From Pocillopora verrucosa (taxonomy: Eukaryota; Cnidaria; Anthozoa; Scleractinia; Pocilloporidae), in contig NC_089314.1 of the NCBI RefSeq assembly GCF_036669915.1, positions 4,043,120 through 4,107,119 of the forward strand: 64,000 bases of DNA, written 5' to 3'. The notes beneath the pieces were generated by a model. The model did not search any database, was not told where the DNA came from, and was given only the letters and a program-made list of their open reading frames with translations. This document shows positions 30,867 through 44,005 of the stretch, piece by piece. Position numbers and translations under genes: made by a program. Position 1 is the first letter of the stretch. Every line of letters begins with the position of its first letter.

Positions 30867-33800
30867 ATGGCTTTTTTCTTTTTATCTGCCAATCTTCTTG
30901 CTCTGGTTGTATCGGCGAGTTCTGTGAAGACTTCAAAAGGTGAGGTCTTTCTTCCTTTCTGCTTTATTTTCCTGATATCTACATCGTCTTTTTGAGAAAG
31001 TCGAAACCATTTTAATTGGTAATTTTCATTTCTTTATCAAAACACAGGACAAACGCCAAACGTTGGGTTTGTCTTCACCAATTTCCTTGCTCACAAAGGC
31101 TACTATTTGAACGTTACAACTGTTGGTGCAGAACTGGTCCAAGACTCCCTTGAGTGCGTTTTCAAGTGTCTGGAGAAGGATCCATGTTTGTCCTTCAACC
31201 TGGCAGATTTGGATGATAAGAAGAATCTATGTGAACTGCTTCCATCTGACCATTACACCCATTCAGACAAGTTCATCACTAACCATCTTTGGTATCACTA
31301 CAGTATTGTGGTAAAAATTATTTTTCTTTTTCTACTTTATCTTATTATCACGTTTTATTATCATTATTATTATTTCATCCTAAGAATAACTATAATCGGT
31401 TGGAATCGTTTGAGCAAATTTTATTCAACTGTTTAACATTAATATATCTCTCTATGGCTTTATCTTTACTTTTTTATTCCTCGCAAGCCATTTTAAGTCG
31501 TTTTACTGACCCGTAAACGTAGTTTGTTTAACTGGTTTTTATCAAGGGAGTAAGTGATTGATTTTCTTGGTTTTAGTCTCCTTGCTCGAGGTTGCCCTGT
31601 CAAAACAATGGAACTTGTGTACCTCTGTACCGGACAAACAGCTACAAGTGTCGCTGTACGAAAGCATACACAGGAAGCCACTGCGAAAAAGGTAAAGTTC
31701 TGTCTTTAAAACAATAATTCCAAAAGTTTTTCGCCTGCATGCTTGTCGTATCTGATTCCTACCGAGCCATCATTTGTCGTCACTTTACTTCACACCGACT
31801 TGTTTTTGCAAACATAAATTTTCCCATTTTACTTAATTTTCTCTATTCTTTTTACATCAGTTGATAATGACTGCAGCTGCTCATCAGGACCAGAAGGAAA
31901 ACAGAGATGCAAAATAGGTCAGTTAGTACTCCACCTTGAATTAAGATAGCTTGAAACAGTTTTCCAAAACACCTATACCGGAAGCGCTAAAAAGCGACCC
32001 TCCCTTTACGAAGTCCAACGAAATTCACTCTTGTTCACAATATGTTTAAAAATTTGAAGTAATGGGCGTTTCAAGGCAACCACAATTGATATGCTAATAC
32101 ATGGGGAATTCTCGTTATGGCTGTTTAAAAAAATCATGACTCCGTTGAATTAACTCTTCACAGTAAAAGCAAGCTCCACATCAAGTTTTACTAAATATAT
32201 TACAATAATCTTACATCTGACAAATTCTCAATGGGTTCTGAGCTATTGTGTTAAATTTAAACCATTTCCTCGTATCGACAAGAAACCACAAACTAGCCAA
32301 TTAAGGGTACTTTTTTATCATTACATCACCCGTTCACTAACTGATATTGTTTTGTTTTGTTTCGGAAATGGCTCAATAACATTTGTCCTAATTTGGCTTT
32401 CTTGAAATACAGAACTGTGCATTACTTCAGAATCAAGAATGACTTTTTGACTTCGAGAGCCGAGAGAGAAAGCCAACTGTGTTTGTAGCACAATAAATCC
32501 ACGATTGTAGTTTATGTTTTCTTCGTTTTGTCTGTCCTCTGCCGATTTTTGCGACTCTACCGCCGGCAGTTTCCAAAAATTGCGAACTCTGTTAGTCCGC
32601 TCGGGCAGCTAATTCGAACTCAGGATTCGCTTCATATGTCCACAGGCGCTGCCAGCGATATAACGCATGATTTCATGTATTGTATTTTACCGTAGTTTTA
32701 TCTCCTCCGTTACGCGCTCAGTGCGAATTGATTAACAGAACTTTTTCATTATCCTACTATGGCAAAATAGAAATGATCTTGGAAGTGAAAATTCAATTTG
32801 ACACCATGGTTTTAAAAAGTTTTGTAATGGCTAACGTTAAAAATTCGTCAGATGAAACGTTATGGCGACAAATTCAATAAACGTGATTTAGAGCTCGGTA
32901 TATGATTAAAAAATCAATAATTTCGCCTAGAAGCTGAAAAATTAAGAGTAATTTTGAAAGAGCTAAATTTAATTGGTTGATATTTTCTCAAATGCGAGTA
33001 TATGGCTGAGAAAACATTTTCCTGAAGTTGAGGAAAAAAATCTATCGAAGATTCTTCGAGATCAACCCAAAAACCTCTCAAAAGGTATTTCCCCATAACA
33101 TAAGCATATCAGTAGTGACACCCGCTACATTTGGTGAACCCAACTGTGAAATTTGTTCGACTGTGAAAAGGGAAATTTTCTTTTGAGCGCTTTGAACGCA
33201 GTCGCCAGGTGTCTAGGAAAACAGAAGACCTTCCACTCGGATGAAACCAAATTTACCTATGCTCACAGAGCCAGCACAGCGGTCATAAGCCGTGCATGCG
33301 CAAGGGGATCAGTTTTTACCAGGTGCGTGCCAATTTCCCACGCAAAGGCCAAAAGGAATACATAATAAACAATCGCTGACACGAAAAATACGCGGAAAAA
33401 ATTAGTGAAACTGTTATAGAAATCTGTAGAAAGATGCAAAAGGATGGAAAAGGAAACTTCAAGACTTTTTAGAACCCAAAACATATTTAATCATGGAAAG
33501 GGGCGTTAGTTTAGAGAGACTGTATTACTGCGTCGCTGGGAGAGTATAACAAGGTAATTTGGTATTATCAACTGAGTTGATAACGTATACTGGCCGACAA
33601 ATAAGACTTTCAAAGCTGACGTTTGGAGCGTTGGCCCTTGGTCAGAGCTAAGGGCTTAACTCTTAACAGTGGTCAGTTTATGTTATCAGCTCAGTTGATG
33701 ATACCAACTTACTTAATAATGTGTTTCCTGTTAATTTACCATTTTGATTTGAACTTTATCAAAAACGGTATACACCTAAACTTACAATTTTCTGTGGTGG

Positions 33801-36674
33801 TTTAAAGCTTCTACTAAACAAATTGGTTCTGACAACTTGAAAGAACGATACCCAACCAATACTACAGTCGCACTTGCATAGACGTTTGCGCGCTCTGTTG
33901 ACCGCGCCACTCTCTGGAAAAGTACAAGCAACAAAAATCCTGTTTTTATTCCTCTAAGCTACGTCTGAGAGGATAAAAACTATTAAAATATGATTAGCTT
34001 GCGGTGTGGACGGTGCTTGGTAACAAATTTTCCGTATTTCGACAAAATTAAGTTTATAAAATCCGTTCAACCACCTTCTCATCAATGAAGATGGTGGACG
34101 AACACTCGAAAACATTAACGGCGGTAGCAGGTTGAAGGCAGAACTCAGAAAAAATAGTTAATTATGCAAACGTATCATCTTTTAGAAAAAAGTTCGGATA
34201 TAACGCACGCTATCATTGGTAGAAAGAGCGTACTATATCAGAGTACAAAACACGGAGCTGAGCTAAAACTCTCACACCATCTGCCAATTTTTACTATACC
34301 CGACCAATTTCCGGACTTCTCTCTAGCTTTTTTTCATTAATTGAAAGTGAAAATTCGTAACAAGTGAGCCGGTAAGTAGCAACAGATGAGCCAAAAAAAG
34401 GTTTTTAAACATGCCAAGCGCCATAACTGACGTTACTATGACGTGAGACGAAAATCTTCAAAGGGGAAACGAAATGAACTTTTTTCCGAGTTTTAGAGGT
34501 TTTCACGTAAACTTACATACGGTAATAAACATAAAACACGTCTAATACCCGTATAGTATACATAGTTTCGTGTTCACAAAGTTTTTACAGTTTCGTCTTC
34601 AAAGAAGTGGGGGGGGGGGGGGGGGGACACACTCCACTACGTCTTGTGTGTCAACCTATACTTCTATCGTGCTCTAGCCACTTTCTCCGCACTTTACAAC
34701 AGAACAGGACAGGCCTATCTATTTGTTCATTATTATGACTATCGGATAATTATAGAACTGAGTGACTTAATCACAGGCGCACTTTATAGCGAATGAGGTA
34801 AACGTCGTAGTGTAGTAACGAAGGCAAAAAGTAGCAACAAACGCGCGCGGCACACACGGACACACCCAGACGCAAACACAAAAGAGGTCAATAGGCTAAG
34901 AGACTATTCACTAGTGGGTGACAACTTCCTGTTTTGCTTTCTTCACCCTATGCAATAACCACGACATCTATACGACGATCTTCATATTTTGCATTATTAA
35001 TAATTACATTATGGCCTTAAATAGTTGATGAAGACGCAACCCGAACCCACTACCTTACAAAGAAAGCGAGGGCAAACTATCAGTTGCGGGTTGTACAATA
35101 CTTGACAACAAGGCGGCATTGAGTCTTATTCTATGTTGCTGACAATCGAACACTGTCATACTATCGTCCCCGATAAATGTGCGGCATTTTTGAAGAACAC
35201 TAGAAGACATACAAATACTAGATCCTTCTGAGGAAGGAAATTAATTGAAGAAAGCGCAGTTGCTCAAACAACTGTCTAAATCTCTGCAATTCATTTCTTC
35301 TGTTATAGAGTACCTCATGGTGTTTCCGGAGCCGCGTTCTACCGAAAATTACGCCATGAAGAATCCAGCCATAGCTTCAGATCTCAACCAGTTGTCGCTG
35401 TGTTTTTTCATCAAGCTTGTTCAAGACCAAGGGGCTCAGACAGTCGTCAGCTATGCCAAAAAACATCAAAATGAGATCCTTGTCGAAATTTATCCAACAC
35501 GAACAGATGTTTATGTTGACAACAACTTGTTCCGGTAATGCTGCCTATATTTTTTTAAAGTCGGACGGGGTATTTCTTAATCGAGCCACGATAAATCATG
35601 ATAGGGGAAGTGCTACGATCGGCTTCTTCCTCCTAGCGTTAATGTCTAAACCTTTGCGGAAAGGAAGAAAGTTAAATATACAAACACTCAAACGGAAAGC
35701 GTCGGGCCTCTTTCTCTTTTCTTATCGTGATTTTAATACTAGGTATGTTAATCTTTGACCAAAACAAATCTAGACGTATTTTCCTTACGCTTTGCAAATA
35801 ACTATTCGGGTCCTTGTTTAAAATTTGATTTAGATCACATTGCTCAATAGGACATTTAAATCTTTCGAGTAACGAGGACTCGCTTATTGTGGTTCTAACC
35901 ATAAAAGGATGAGGTTTTTTAACCGACCCGGCTTTCGAAATAGTAGCTCAGATCATACTTTTGATATAGCAAAGATGAAATTAAGAGATTGACCGAATGA
36001 ATGCAATTAATGCAATGAATGAATTAAAGCAAAGAACGAATGGAAGCTTGAAGATTGACTGACTGACAGGTCACTGGTCAACTTGCTGACAGACCCACTG
36101 GTTGACAGATTGACCGACTGACAGGCCACTTACATATAACTTTAAACTGACTGACTACTGACTGACAGACTGAATGACTCTGCTAACTGACCTAGTGACA
36201 ATGAAAAAGGAGGGTCTTAAATGATCGAATATAATTAATATTCTTTGCTTTTGTTTTGTTTTGTTTTGTTCTGGTTTTTGTTCTTTTTTTTTCTTCAGGT
36301 TTACCGCGACAAATCTCTATGATGATACCTGGCAACACCTGTGTCTCACCTGGGAAAACACTCAAGGAGTAACGAAGCTCTATAAAGATGGCCAATTTGC
36401 CGGACAGGTAACAAATAATGCCACTGAGAACTTCACACTTACGGCTGGCGGCTCCCTGGTGCTTGGACAAGACCAAGATTCTATTGGCGGAGGTTTTCAT
36501 GTTGAAGAAACTTTTCATGGCCGATTGGCAAGTGTCAACATGTGGGATAAAGTTCTGTCCGAAAGCGACATTGCCGCTCAGTATACAAATTGCAGCGTAC
36601 CTCATGGTTCTGTTCTTAACTGGTCCGTATTCAAAAATGTTACTCATGGCAATGTCACAGTTGAAGAGCCTTGA
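30867..36674 (+). CDS. Gene E: secreted PAN-EGF-pentraxin protein, intact
   Basis: Exons 30,867-30,939; 31,048-31,310; 31,577-31,691; 31,861-31,917; 35,309-35,534; 36,299-36,674 give 1,110 nt and 369 aa. PAN is two residues shorter than in A, C and H (LDDKKNLCELL), as in D. The EGF domain has six Cys and ends HCEK. The pentraxin part starts EYLMVFPEPRSTENY, keeps the Cys pair (LSLCFF, HLCLTW) and reads LGQDQDSIGGGFHVEET. Thus Q-D-Q-D-S is kept, but the positions equivalent to CRP Glu147 and Gln150 are His and Glu. The segment HQNEIL is the closest in the array to CRP's QDNEIL, one residue shorter. Exon 1 and its flank resemble B and H, while exons 2-3 and introns are nearly identical to D, so the gene is a mosaic. 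The SINE in intron 5 is absent. Confidence 0.87.
31918..33558. other. Intron 4 of gene E, proximal block
   Basis: Conserved block in the usual order, with the CACAATAAATCC word near 32,490. The segment 33,130-33,550 (CGACTGTGAAAAGGGAAATT, GCATGCGCAAGGGGATCAGT) recurs at 43,590-44,000, 55,440-55,830 and 63,540-63,940. ORFs at 32,680-32,880 and 33,153-33,365 lie wholly inside and show no exon borders. Confidence 0.5.
33559..33707. repeat. Hairpin MITE with 36-base inverted ends
   Basis: The left arm TTGGTATTATCAACTGAGTT.. and the reverse complement of the right arm (TTGGTATCATCAACTGAGCT..) match over about 36 bases. The centre carries GCTGACGTTTGGAGCGTTGG and TTGGTCAG, whose reverse complement resembles a hammerhead core (CTGACCA, stem-loop, CAAAC) with two core changes. 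A second copy is at 44,006-44,150, a truncated one at about 55,833, and one cut by the window end at 63,945. Confidence 0.65.
34064..34600. repeat. Dispersed intron-4 module, copy in gene E
   Basis: The fullest copy of the module, together with F. It includes the GAAGATGGTGGACGAACACT start, the TTGGTAGAAAGAGCG word, GAGCCGGTAAGTAGCAACAG, and the CGTATAGTATACATAGTTTC end. It is followed by an 18-base G run at 34,609-34,626. Confidence 0.6.
34609..34626. repeat. Poly-G run of 18
   Basis: An uninterrupted run of 18 G. The same site reads GTGGGGAGAAACA in C, F and H, so this is a local expansion in E or a sequencing artefact. Confidence 0.7.
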
Positions 36675-37240
36675 CCTAAATTGTTTAGAGATCAAACACT
36701 CTAGACTTGATGTAAAATTCCTTATGTTAGAGTATATATTATAGGCATGACTGAATCACGTGGTGTAACTATGAAATAGATAACGAAAGTCAAAAAAGCA
36801 TGATGGAATTAAGCAAATAAAACTTCAGGGACAGAGATGTATGTTCCTGATCCAGGCCTAGAATATGTGATCTCCGCTAAAATTATTTATAGATTGTCCT
36901 ACGCACGAACAGGTCGGTATGGGGCTAACCTCAATAGTATGCATAGAGTTAGGAAAGGAACTGGTATCTGACTCGGAGCTCGAAGTACTGTTTGAATGTT
37001 TGACTTTCCAATTTTGAAGCCACTATTGTTTCCGGCGTAAGTGGAAAGTTCTAGAACAGTTTCAATTGAGGCAGTTTGAAATATTGAAAACATGAAAAAG
37101 GATAAACTGTGAAAGCTTTCTCTTTTCAAAAAACTCTTACTGCACTGCTTGTACTATTTAAAAGCATTTAAACATCTTTAAACGTTTACGAATTTCTCTC
37201 CGCTTTTTCAGTTTCTGGCATCTATTTCGTGTATAGCATA
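36675..37240. other. 3' flank of gene E
   Basis: Matches the flank of gene A (12,322-12,840) in order and spacing. AAATAAA at about 36,814 could serve as polyadenylation signal. No coding sequence. Confidence 0.5.
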
Positions 37241-37436
37241 ATGATAAAAATAAAAATAATAATAACAATAGGAATCAGAAACAGCTGCTGTTACAACGAT
37301 TCAAAAGGTCTTTATGCTGGGATCTGCGCGAATCCTCAGAAGGGTGTTTAGTGTATGAACAGAATGATCGACTTAAGTGACTGATGCCCTAGGTGCATGG
37401 TTTGCGTCCGGCTGATGCACAAGAATGTAAATATAT

Positions 37437-37745
37437 ATAAATGTAAATAATAACCAATAATAATCATTATCATAATCATAATCATAATAAAAATCGTAAT
37501 AATGAGAACAAAAAGAATTTGATGATTGACATTCCAAGAGGTGGCTCTTCTTGTCCACTGTTTTCAAGTCGAATTGGAATGTGGAGTTTTGGTTTTTTGT
37601 GAAGGGAGAAAAGCCCTCGTAGCAAGGACGTGGACCAAAAATAAACTCAACCCACATGTGGCGCCAGCAGGTCCAGGAATCGACACCGGGCTGCAACGGT
37701 AGGAGGACTATGAATACTCTCACCACTGTGTCATCTCCACTCCCT
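37437..37745 (-). mobile_element. tRNA-derived SINE, near complete
   Basis: On the minus strand from 37,745 the head reads GGGAGTGGAGATGACACAGT and GGTGAGAG (box A like). It continues to CCGGTGTCGATTCCTGG (box B like, about 37,673-37,690), a body with CACATGTGGGTTGAGTTTAT, and a 3' part with CTTGGAATGTCAATCATCAA before an (ATT)n-type tail at about 37,440-37,505. This is a second SINE family, different from the one in intron 5. The 167-residue minus-strand ORF at 37,373-37,876 is this SINE read through and is not a gene. Confidence 0.7.
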
Positions 37746-39489
37746 AATTTGACTTTAGTGACATTAGTGATTGAGAGCCTCTTTGCTCCTCGCAGTCGTA
37801 AATAGAAAAAATGATGTAGGCTGATGTAGGCCAGGCCAAACGCACGTGACGTTTCAACGCCAGATCTTGCGAGCATTTACGTATTTGTAGATGTTTATGT
37901 GCCCCAGGTCTCTGGCCCGCTCAGAAGTGAACACCATGTTTAATATGACAGCCTTGAGTGGCAATGTTAAAGATATATCCACGTCTTCAAAATTTTGCTC
38001 TTAACTGAATTCCTGGGCGCTACTTTACGCTGATAATGAAAGAGAAGGGAAAAGAGGATAAAGGGATAAAACTCGACAATGAATAAAGAGAAGAAAAGAG
38101 AGGGACTACTATGCAAATTGCAGTCAAACCTGTATTAAGCGGCAACGCACGGGGAATGGTAGGGTTACTGCTTAGGAAAAAGAGAAAGAAACTGGCACAC
38201 AGTGCGCAGCTGAGTGTGTCACTGATTTTCTTACCAAATTTTAATGTGCTTCATGATTAGTTATTAAACAGAGCCACGGCAACATAGAGTTCATTTGTTT
38301 TCTACAGTAAAGACGTAAAACATCATTAATGGTGATGTCATCGATACATCTGTCTCCTAATAAGTAATAATGTGTGTATAATTCAGCTGATCACATAAAT
38401 CTCTATGTTCGCACATCCGTGCTTTCATAATATGACTTGTGCAATTGCATTTTGAGTCAAAGTCGCATTACACTTCAGACGCGCGTTCTATCTTCGTTTT
38501 TGCAAACTAATTCCCAGCCCTCGTCTTTAGGAAATGCAATAATACTAAACCTAGTTTGGACCAAACCGCTCATTTATACCGCTTAAAGACTTTTTTCACA
38601 AATTCTAGAAACAATCCTTGGGGCAGGTTGCCAGATATAAGTTCTACAATGTTCTTGTAACTTTCCTCTTCGTATTCCTTAAAGACCTGCTTCAAGTTGA
38701 GCTCATGCTATAATTTTTTCACCTTGGATGAATCTCTTTTGCTTTTATCCTTCTGGAAAAAAGTAAACAAAATACAACAGAGTTATATTCCAGTTTCTCA
38801 TCACGAGTGCTTGTCGTGTACAATGAAAATCTCTGGGAGAGAAGGTAATCTTTTGTTGTAATTGTAATAATGTATAAGAAAAATTCACACTCTTATAATA
38901 AGCCGAAAACGAGTGAATTCTTCATGTAACACCAGTGCAAAGTTAAAACACAAGTGAAAATTACAAATAGCGCGCGCGAGCTGTCAAAATTTCGTCTGTT
39001 TTGACTTTCTGTGATGTTTTTCTCAAGTAATTTATTAATGAGAAATAAAATCACTTGTCGTGCAATTTCATGTAAATAAGCATTAGGATTAGGCTTTTTG
39101 TTCTGATTGTAATAAATCTTAGCTCATCCTACAAGTCATTACATAATCTGAAAATTAATAAAATTAGGATACTTGCCACCGTAGTAGCTGTTCGATATAG
39201 GTATTTCAAAGCAGGGTATATCACAGGTCCAAAAAATGAATGAATCGTAGTTTGGAAGTGGAAACCATAGGAAGCGCACACATAGATTTCATAGAACACC
39301 AGCCCAAGTCTAAACACTGCTTTTAACACGTTTAGCCGTAAAGTAAATGCAAAGTAAGTGCTTGGAGTATCCACAGACAGTGATTAGATCAGTGGAAGGC
39401 AAAAACAGGGGGATATGGAGGGTGGGGCTGGGGGGGTTGGGGAGGGGCTGCTGAACAACAGCAGCTACTTAACTGCTGGTAAACTCAGC
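37746..39489. other. Intergenic stretch, one known repeat
   Basis: Only the segment 38,223-38,350 was recognised, as a copy of the repeat at 1-157. A CTGTATTAAGCGGCAACGCA word near 38,130 looks transposon-derived, but no ends were found. A G-rich run (GGCTGGGGGGGTTGGGGAGG) lies near 39,426-39,447. The ORF at 39,129-39,374 (-) has no recognisable features. Confidence 0.4.
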
Positions 39490-40644
39490 AAGTAAATAAA
39501 TGAAGTTAACCACCTTAATAATCATGTAACTGTCTTCAATGCAACTCTACGGACAACCTCTTGTAGGCAAAGGAAACTGGGTTTCTAAAGACTTCAGGTA
39601 AAACAAGGACTTCAAAATTATGAATAAATAATTCCCCTTGAGCTTGACTATCACGCAATCTTCAAAGCAAGGCCTCGGACAACCTGTTAAAAAGTGGTTG
39701 TTCTCGGAAAACCGGTAAAAATATATTTTAAAAGCTTTCACTTGAAACAGTAGCTTCAAAAAATAAATTAAAAAATTGATCTTGTAGCTTAACTAACCAA
39801 CATATCATCACGAAACTTTCTCAGTCAATGCATGGCTTCATAGGGTGCCATGAGCGACAAGAAAACCTTTTGTAATTTCCATATCAAAAACTATAGATAA
39901 TAAAGAATCCGTTGAATTCCCCAAGCATTACTTTCAATTTTCAAAGCAAACTTTATTTCCAAAGCGAACAACAGTGTCGTCAGCATGTTCTATACTCTCA
40001 TAAAGCACGCTACAATAAGCCAATTAGAATCCTAGTTAGAATGGTTCAAAAAATATAATTGGCTGTACAAGACTAAAGCTGTCAAAAATGTCAAACCGTC
40101 AAAGTTCAAAAACCATCAAAGTTCACATTCTGCGATAGTTTACAAACTAAAATAGTTCGGCAGGTCGAATTTAACACTTTTTCCTGAAGTTTTTTTAAGT
40201 CTCTAATACGGAATCTTAAAGTGAAATGTTCAGTGAACTTCAGCCGAATTATGGCTCATAAAAACACGCGAATTCATTCTCATGATAAGGTAGAAGATAA
40301 ACTGTTCAAGGCGAGTGTTTTATGAATAAAGACAGCCGAATTCACCGGAACATGAAGATCGCTCGGGATGACAGCGCCGCAAAACTAGGCTACAGTGACT
40401 GATGAGGCTTTTCACTCAACGCATCGGAAAGGATATCAGAGCAAGCTCTTATTTTTTCACTCGAGGGGTGGCCGATGTAGTTTCTGACGCTTGCTTCACT
40501 GCGATGACCGGAGATCGCCATGATGAGCGAGCCGCGATGGACCTCAGCATGATCATATTCGCTCTGACACCGTCATGATTAGTATGAATTTTAACAGTTA
40601 TGCCAGTTTGGCTATATTTTTCATCATTCTTGTTTTTGTTTTGT
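39490..40644. other. Copy of gene A far-upstream block, then unassigned
   Basis: The part 39,490-39,900 is a diverged copy of 5,740-6,060 (TAATAATCATGTAACTGTCT, GTAGCTTAACTAACCAACAT). From 39,900 to 40,644 no gene or repeat was recognised, apart from short AAAGTTCA.A direct repeats near 40,095-40,125. Confidence 0.4.
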
Positions 40645-41020
40645 TTTTGAACACAAAACTTTATATACTATACGAGTGTTAGCTAACTGAGCGTGAAAAC
40701 CTTTAAAACTCGGACTGTCTATTTTGTTTTCCCTTTGAGGATTTTCGTCTCCACTCACGTTTTAAGGACGTAAATTACAGCGCCTGGTATGTTTACAAAC
40801 CTTTGTTTGATTCTTCTGTAGCTACTTGCCGGCTCGAATGTTCCGAAATTTCACTTTCAATTATCAAAAAAAAGGCTAGAAAGAAGTCCCAGAAAAGGTC
40901 GAACATAGTACAATTTGGCAGATGGCGTTACAGCTTTAGCTCAGCTCTATGCTCTATACTCTCATCGAGCACGCTCTTCCAACCAATGATGGCGCGTGTT
41001 ATATCCGAACTTCACTATAA
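40645..41020 (-). repeat. Inverted stray copy of the intron-4 module
   Basis: Read on the minus strand this matches the module of C, E and F: GATATAACACGCGCCATCAT, GGAAGAGCGTGCTCGATGAG, GAGCCGGCAAGTAGCTACAG, GGTTTGTAAACATACCAGGC and CTCGTATAGTATATAAAGTT in order. It is the only copy on the opposite strand and the only one outside intron 4. This argues for transposition or inversion rather than simple tandem duplication. Confidence 0.65.
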
Positions 41021-42325
41021 AGAAAAATAAAGAAGCCTAGCGAAGCGAGAAAACATTTACAAAGGAAGACAAACAGGAGCAAATCAGGAGGCCAAAGGCC
41101 TAAAAAAGGAAACCAAATTAATAATCGATGACAAGACATCACGTGTCATTAACCGTAGCAGATGTTTGCAAAGTCCATGGAAAAAGCTCTATGTTGCATG
41201 TCTGTGGCATTACGAAATGGTGTATCACCGTGAAAGTCATTTCTCTTTGAGCTACAAGATTAAGATGGGTTTCTCTCTATTTATGTGCCAATTTTCTTGC
41301 TTTGGTTGTATGGGCGAGTGCTGTGCAGACTTCAAAAGGTATCATCTTTCTTTCGTTGCAGTGATACTCGCGTTCATTTCCGCTCTATTTTCCTGATATC
41401 TACATCATGTTTTAAAGAAAGTATAGGCTAAAACAATTTTAATTGGTCATCTTCATTTCTTTATCAAACACAGGACATACGCCAAATAATGAGTTTGTCT
41501 TCACCAATTTTCTTGCTCACAATGGCTACTACTTGAACATCACAACTGTTGGTACAGAACTGGTCCAAAACCCCTTTGAGTGCGCGTTCAAGTGTCTGGA
41601 GAAGGATCCATGTTTGTCCTTCAACCTGGCAGATTCGAATGATGGACAATCTGCTGTGTGAACTGCTTCCATCTGACTATTGCACCCTTTCAGACAAGTT
41701 CATCACCAACCATCTTTGGTATCATCACAGTATTGCGGTAAAATAATTTTCTTTTTCTGCTTAATCTTATTATCACGTTTTTTTTTTCTCACTATTATTT
41801 CATCCTAATAATAACTAAAACCGGTTGCAATCTTCTGAGACTGTTCAACGTTAATGTATCTCTCAATGGCTTTATCTTTACAATTTTTTGGTTGTAAACC
41901 ATTTTTAAGTCGTTTTATCGATCCGTCACGAAGTTTGTTTAACTGGTTTTTATCAAGGGAGTAAGTTATTGATTTTCTCGGTTTTAGCCTCTTTGTTCGA
42001 AGTTACCCTGTCAAAGCGATGGAACTTGTGTAGCTCTGTACCAGACAAACAGTGTCGCTGTGCGAAAGCATACACAGGAAGCCACTGCGAAAAAGGTAAA
42101 GTTTTGGTTACTAGAACAATGTTTTTAAAAATATTTCATGCTCGTGCTTGTCGTATCTTACTCCTGCTAAGCCATCATTCATCGTCATCTGACTTCACAC
42201 TGACTTGTTTTTACAAACATAATTTTTTGCTCCATTATTATTCATTTTCTCTGTTCTTTCTATATCAGTTGATAATGACTGCAGCTGTTCATCAGGACCA
42301 GAAGGAAAACAGAGATGCAAAATAG

Positions 42326-44005
42326 GTCAGTTAATAGTCCACCTTCAAGTTAGGGTAGCTTAAAGCAGGTTTCCGAGACACCTATACCGAATATCAATAA
42401 AAAGCCCTAAAAAAGCGAGCTTCCCTTTACGGAGTTAAAGGAAATTCACACTTGTTCACAAACTATTAAAATTTGAAGCATGGGCGTTTCAAGGCAACCA
42501 CAATTGATGTACTTATATATGGGGAAATCCCGTTACTCGGGTTTTTGGGTCGATGTCGTAATATATTTTATAGATTTTTTTCAACTTAAGGATTTTGTTT
42601 TTTGAGCGTTTCAAAATCATGACCACATTGAGTTTACTCTTTCTCCTTCAAGTGGATCAATCTACAATAAACGCAAGTAGATATCTGACAGCTTTTATCT
42701 TTTCCTTTTGTTCTAAGCAAAATGCCGTCGTCGGCTGAAAATGCAAATATATGACTGACGTTTTTCAATATGATGACTGAATATTGGCTTCGTTCTGTTT
42801 TGCCCTTTTTATGGACCTTGACATCACTTAGCAAATGATTTCGCTTTATTTTAAAAGAATCAAAAATGACTTTTTTACTTCCAGAGCCGAGAAAGACAGC
42901 CAACTATGTTTGTGGCACAATAAACCTACGACGGTTGTTTCCGTTTTCTTTGTTTTGTCTTTGCTCTGCTGATTCTTACGACTCAACCGCCTACATTGTC
43001 CAAAAGTTGCTAACTCTGATAGCCCGCTTGGGTAGCCAATTCGAACTCAAGATTCGCTTCATATTGTCCCCAGGCATTGCCAGCGACACAATGCATGATT
43101 TCGCATATTGTATTTTGCTCTTGTTTTATCTCCTTCGTTCAGCGCTCAATGCGAATTAAGTAAGAGAAGTTTATCATTTTCCCACTATGGCGAAATAGAA
43201 ATTATTTCGGAAGTGAAAATTCCATTTGACGGCATGGTTTGAACAAATTTTAAAATGCCTAAGAACACGTTGAAAATTCGTCAGATGAAACGTTATTGCG
43301 ACAAATTCAATAAACTTGATATAGAGCTCGGTATTTGAATAATTTCGCGCAGAAGCTGAAAAATTAAGAGACCTTTTTGAAGGGGCTTGATTTGATTTGT
43401 TGATATTTTCTCAAATGCGAGGATATGGCCCAAAAAGTATTCTCCTGAGGTTGAGGAAAAAAATCTATCGAATATTCTACGAGATCAACCCAAAAACTTC
43501 TTTAACAGTATTTCCCCATAACATACGCATGTCAATAGCGATTATCATGACACCCGCTACTTCAAACTTTAAATATTAGTGAACACATGTGTGAAATTCG
43601 TTCGATTGCGAAAAGGGTAATATTGTTCTGAGCGCTATGAATGCAGTCGGTAGCTGTCTAGAAAAACCGTAGACCTTCCACTCGGATGAAACTAAATTTA
43701 CTTCGTTGACAGACCCAGCGCAGTGGTCATAAGTCGTGCATCCGCAAGGGGATCATTTTTTGCTTGATGCGTGCAAATTTCCAACCGAAAAGCCAGAAGG
43801 AATACATAGCAAACAATCGCTGACACGTAAAATATGCGGAAAAGCTCAATGAATGTGATAATTGAGTGTGATAAAAAGCTGCAAAAGTGGGGAAAAGGAA
43901 ATCTCAAGACTTTCTCGAACCCAAAACTTACTTAACCAAGGAAAAGAGTAGAAGTTTCAGAAAAGACTGTTTCGCTGCGTCGCTGGGAGAGTACAACAAA
44001 GTAAT
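42326..44005. other. Intron 4 of F, proximal block
   Basis: Full-length version of the conserved block. AATAAA occurs in the GGCACAATAAACC word near 42,920. ORFs 42,866-43,159 and 43,397-43,579 are in the block and have counterparts in other copies that are frame-broken, so they are not treated as genes. Confidence 0.5.

Noticed and set aside
34609-34626. Poly-G run as a G-quadruplex regulatory element
   Set aside because: The same site has only four or five G in the other copies, so it is a local homopolymer expansion or sequencing artefact.
37373-37876. Minus-strand ORF of 167 codons
   Set aside because: It overlaps a tRNA-derived SINE from box A to tail. The tail even creates the YDYDYDNDYY stretch.
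42866-43159. Recurrent ORF in the intron-4 block (EPRK.AN.VC.TIN) as a possible exon
   Set aside because: The frame is broken in C and shortened in others, no acceptor/donor pair fits, and the similarity extends evenly into non-coding sequence.
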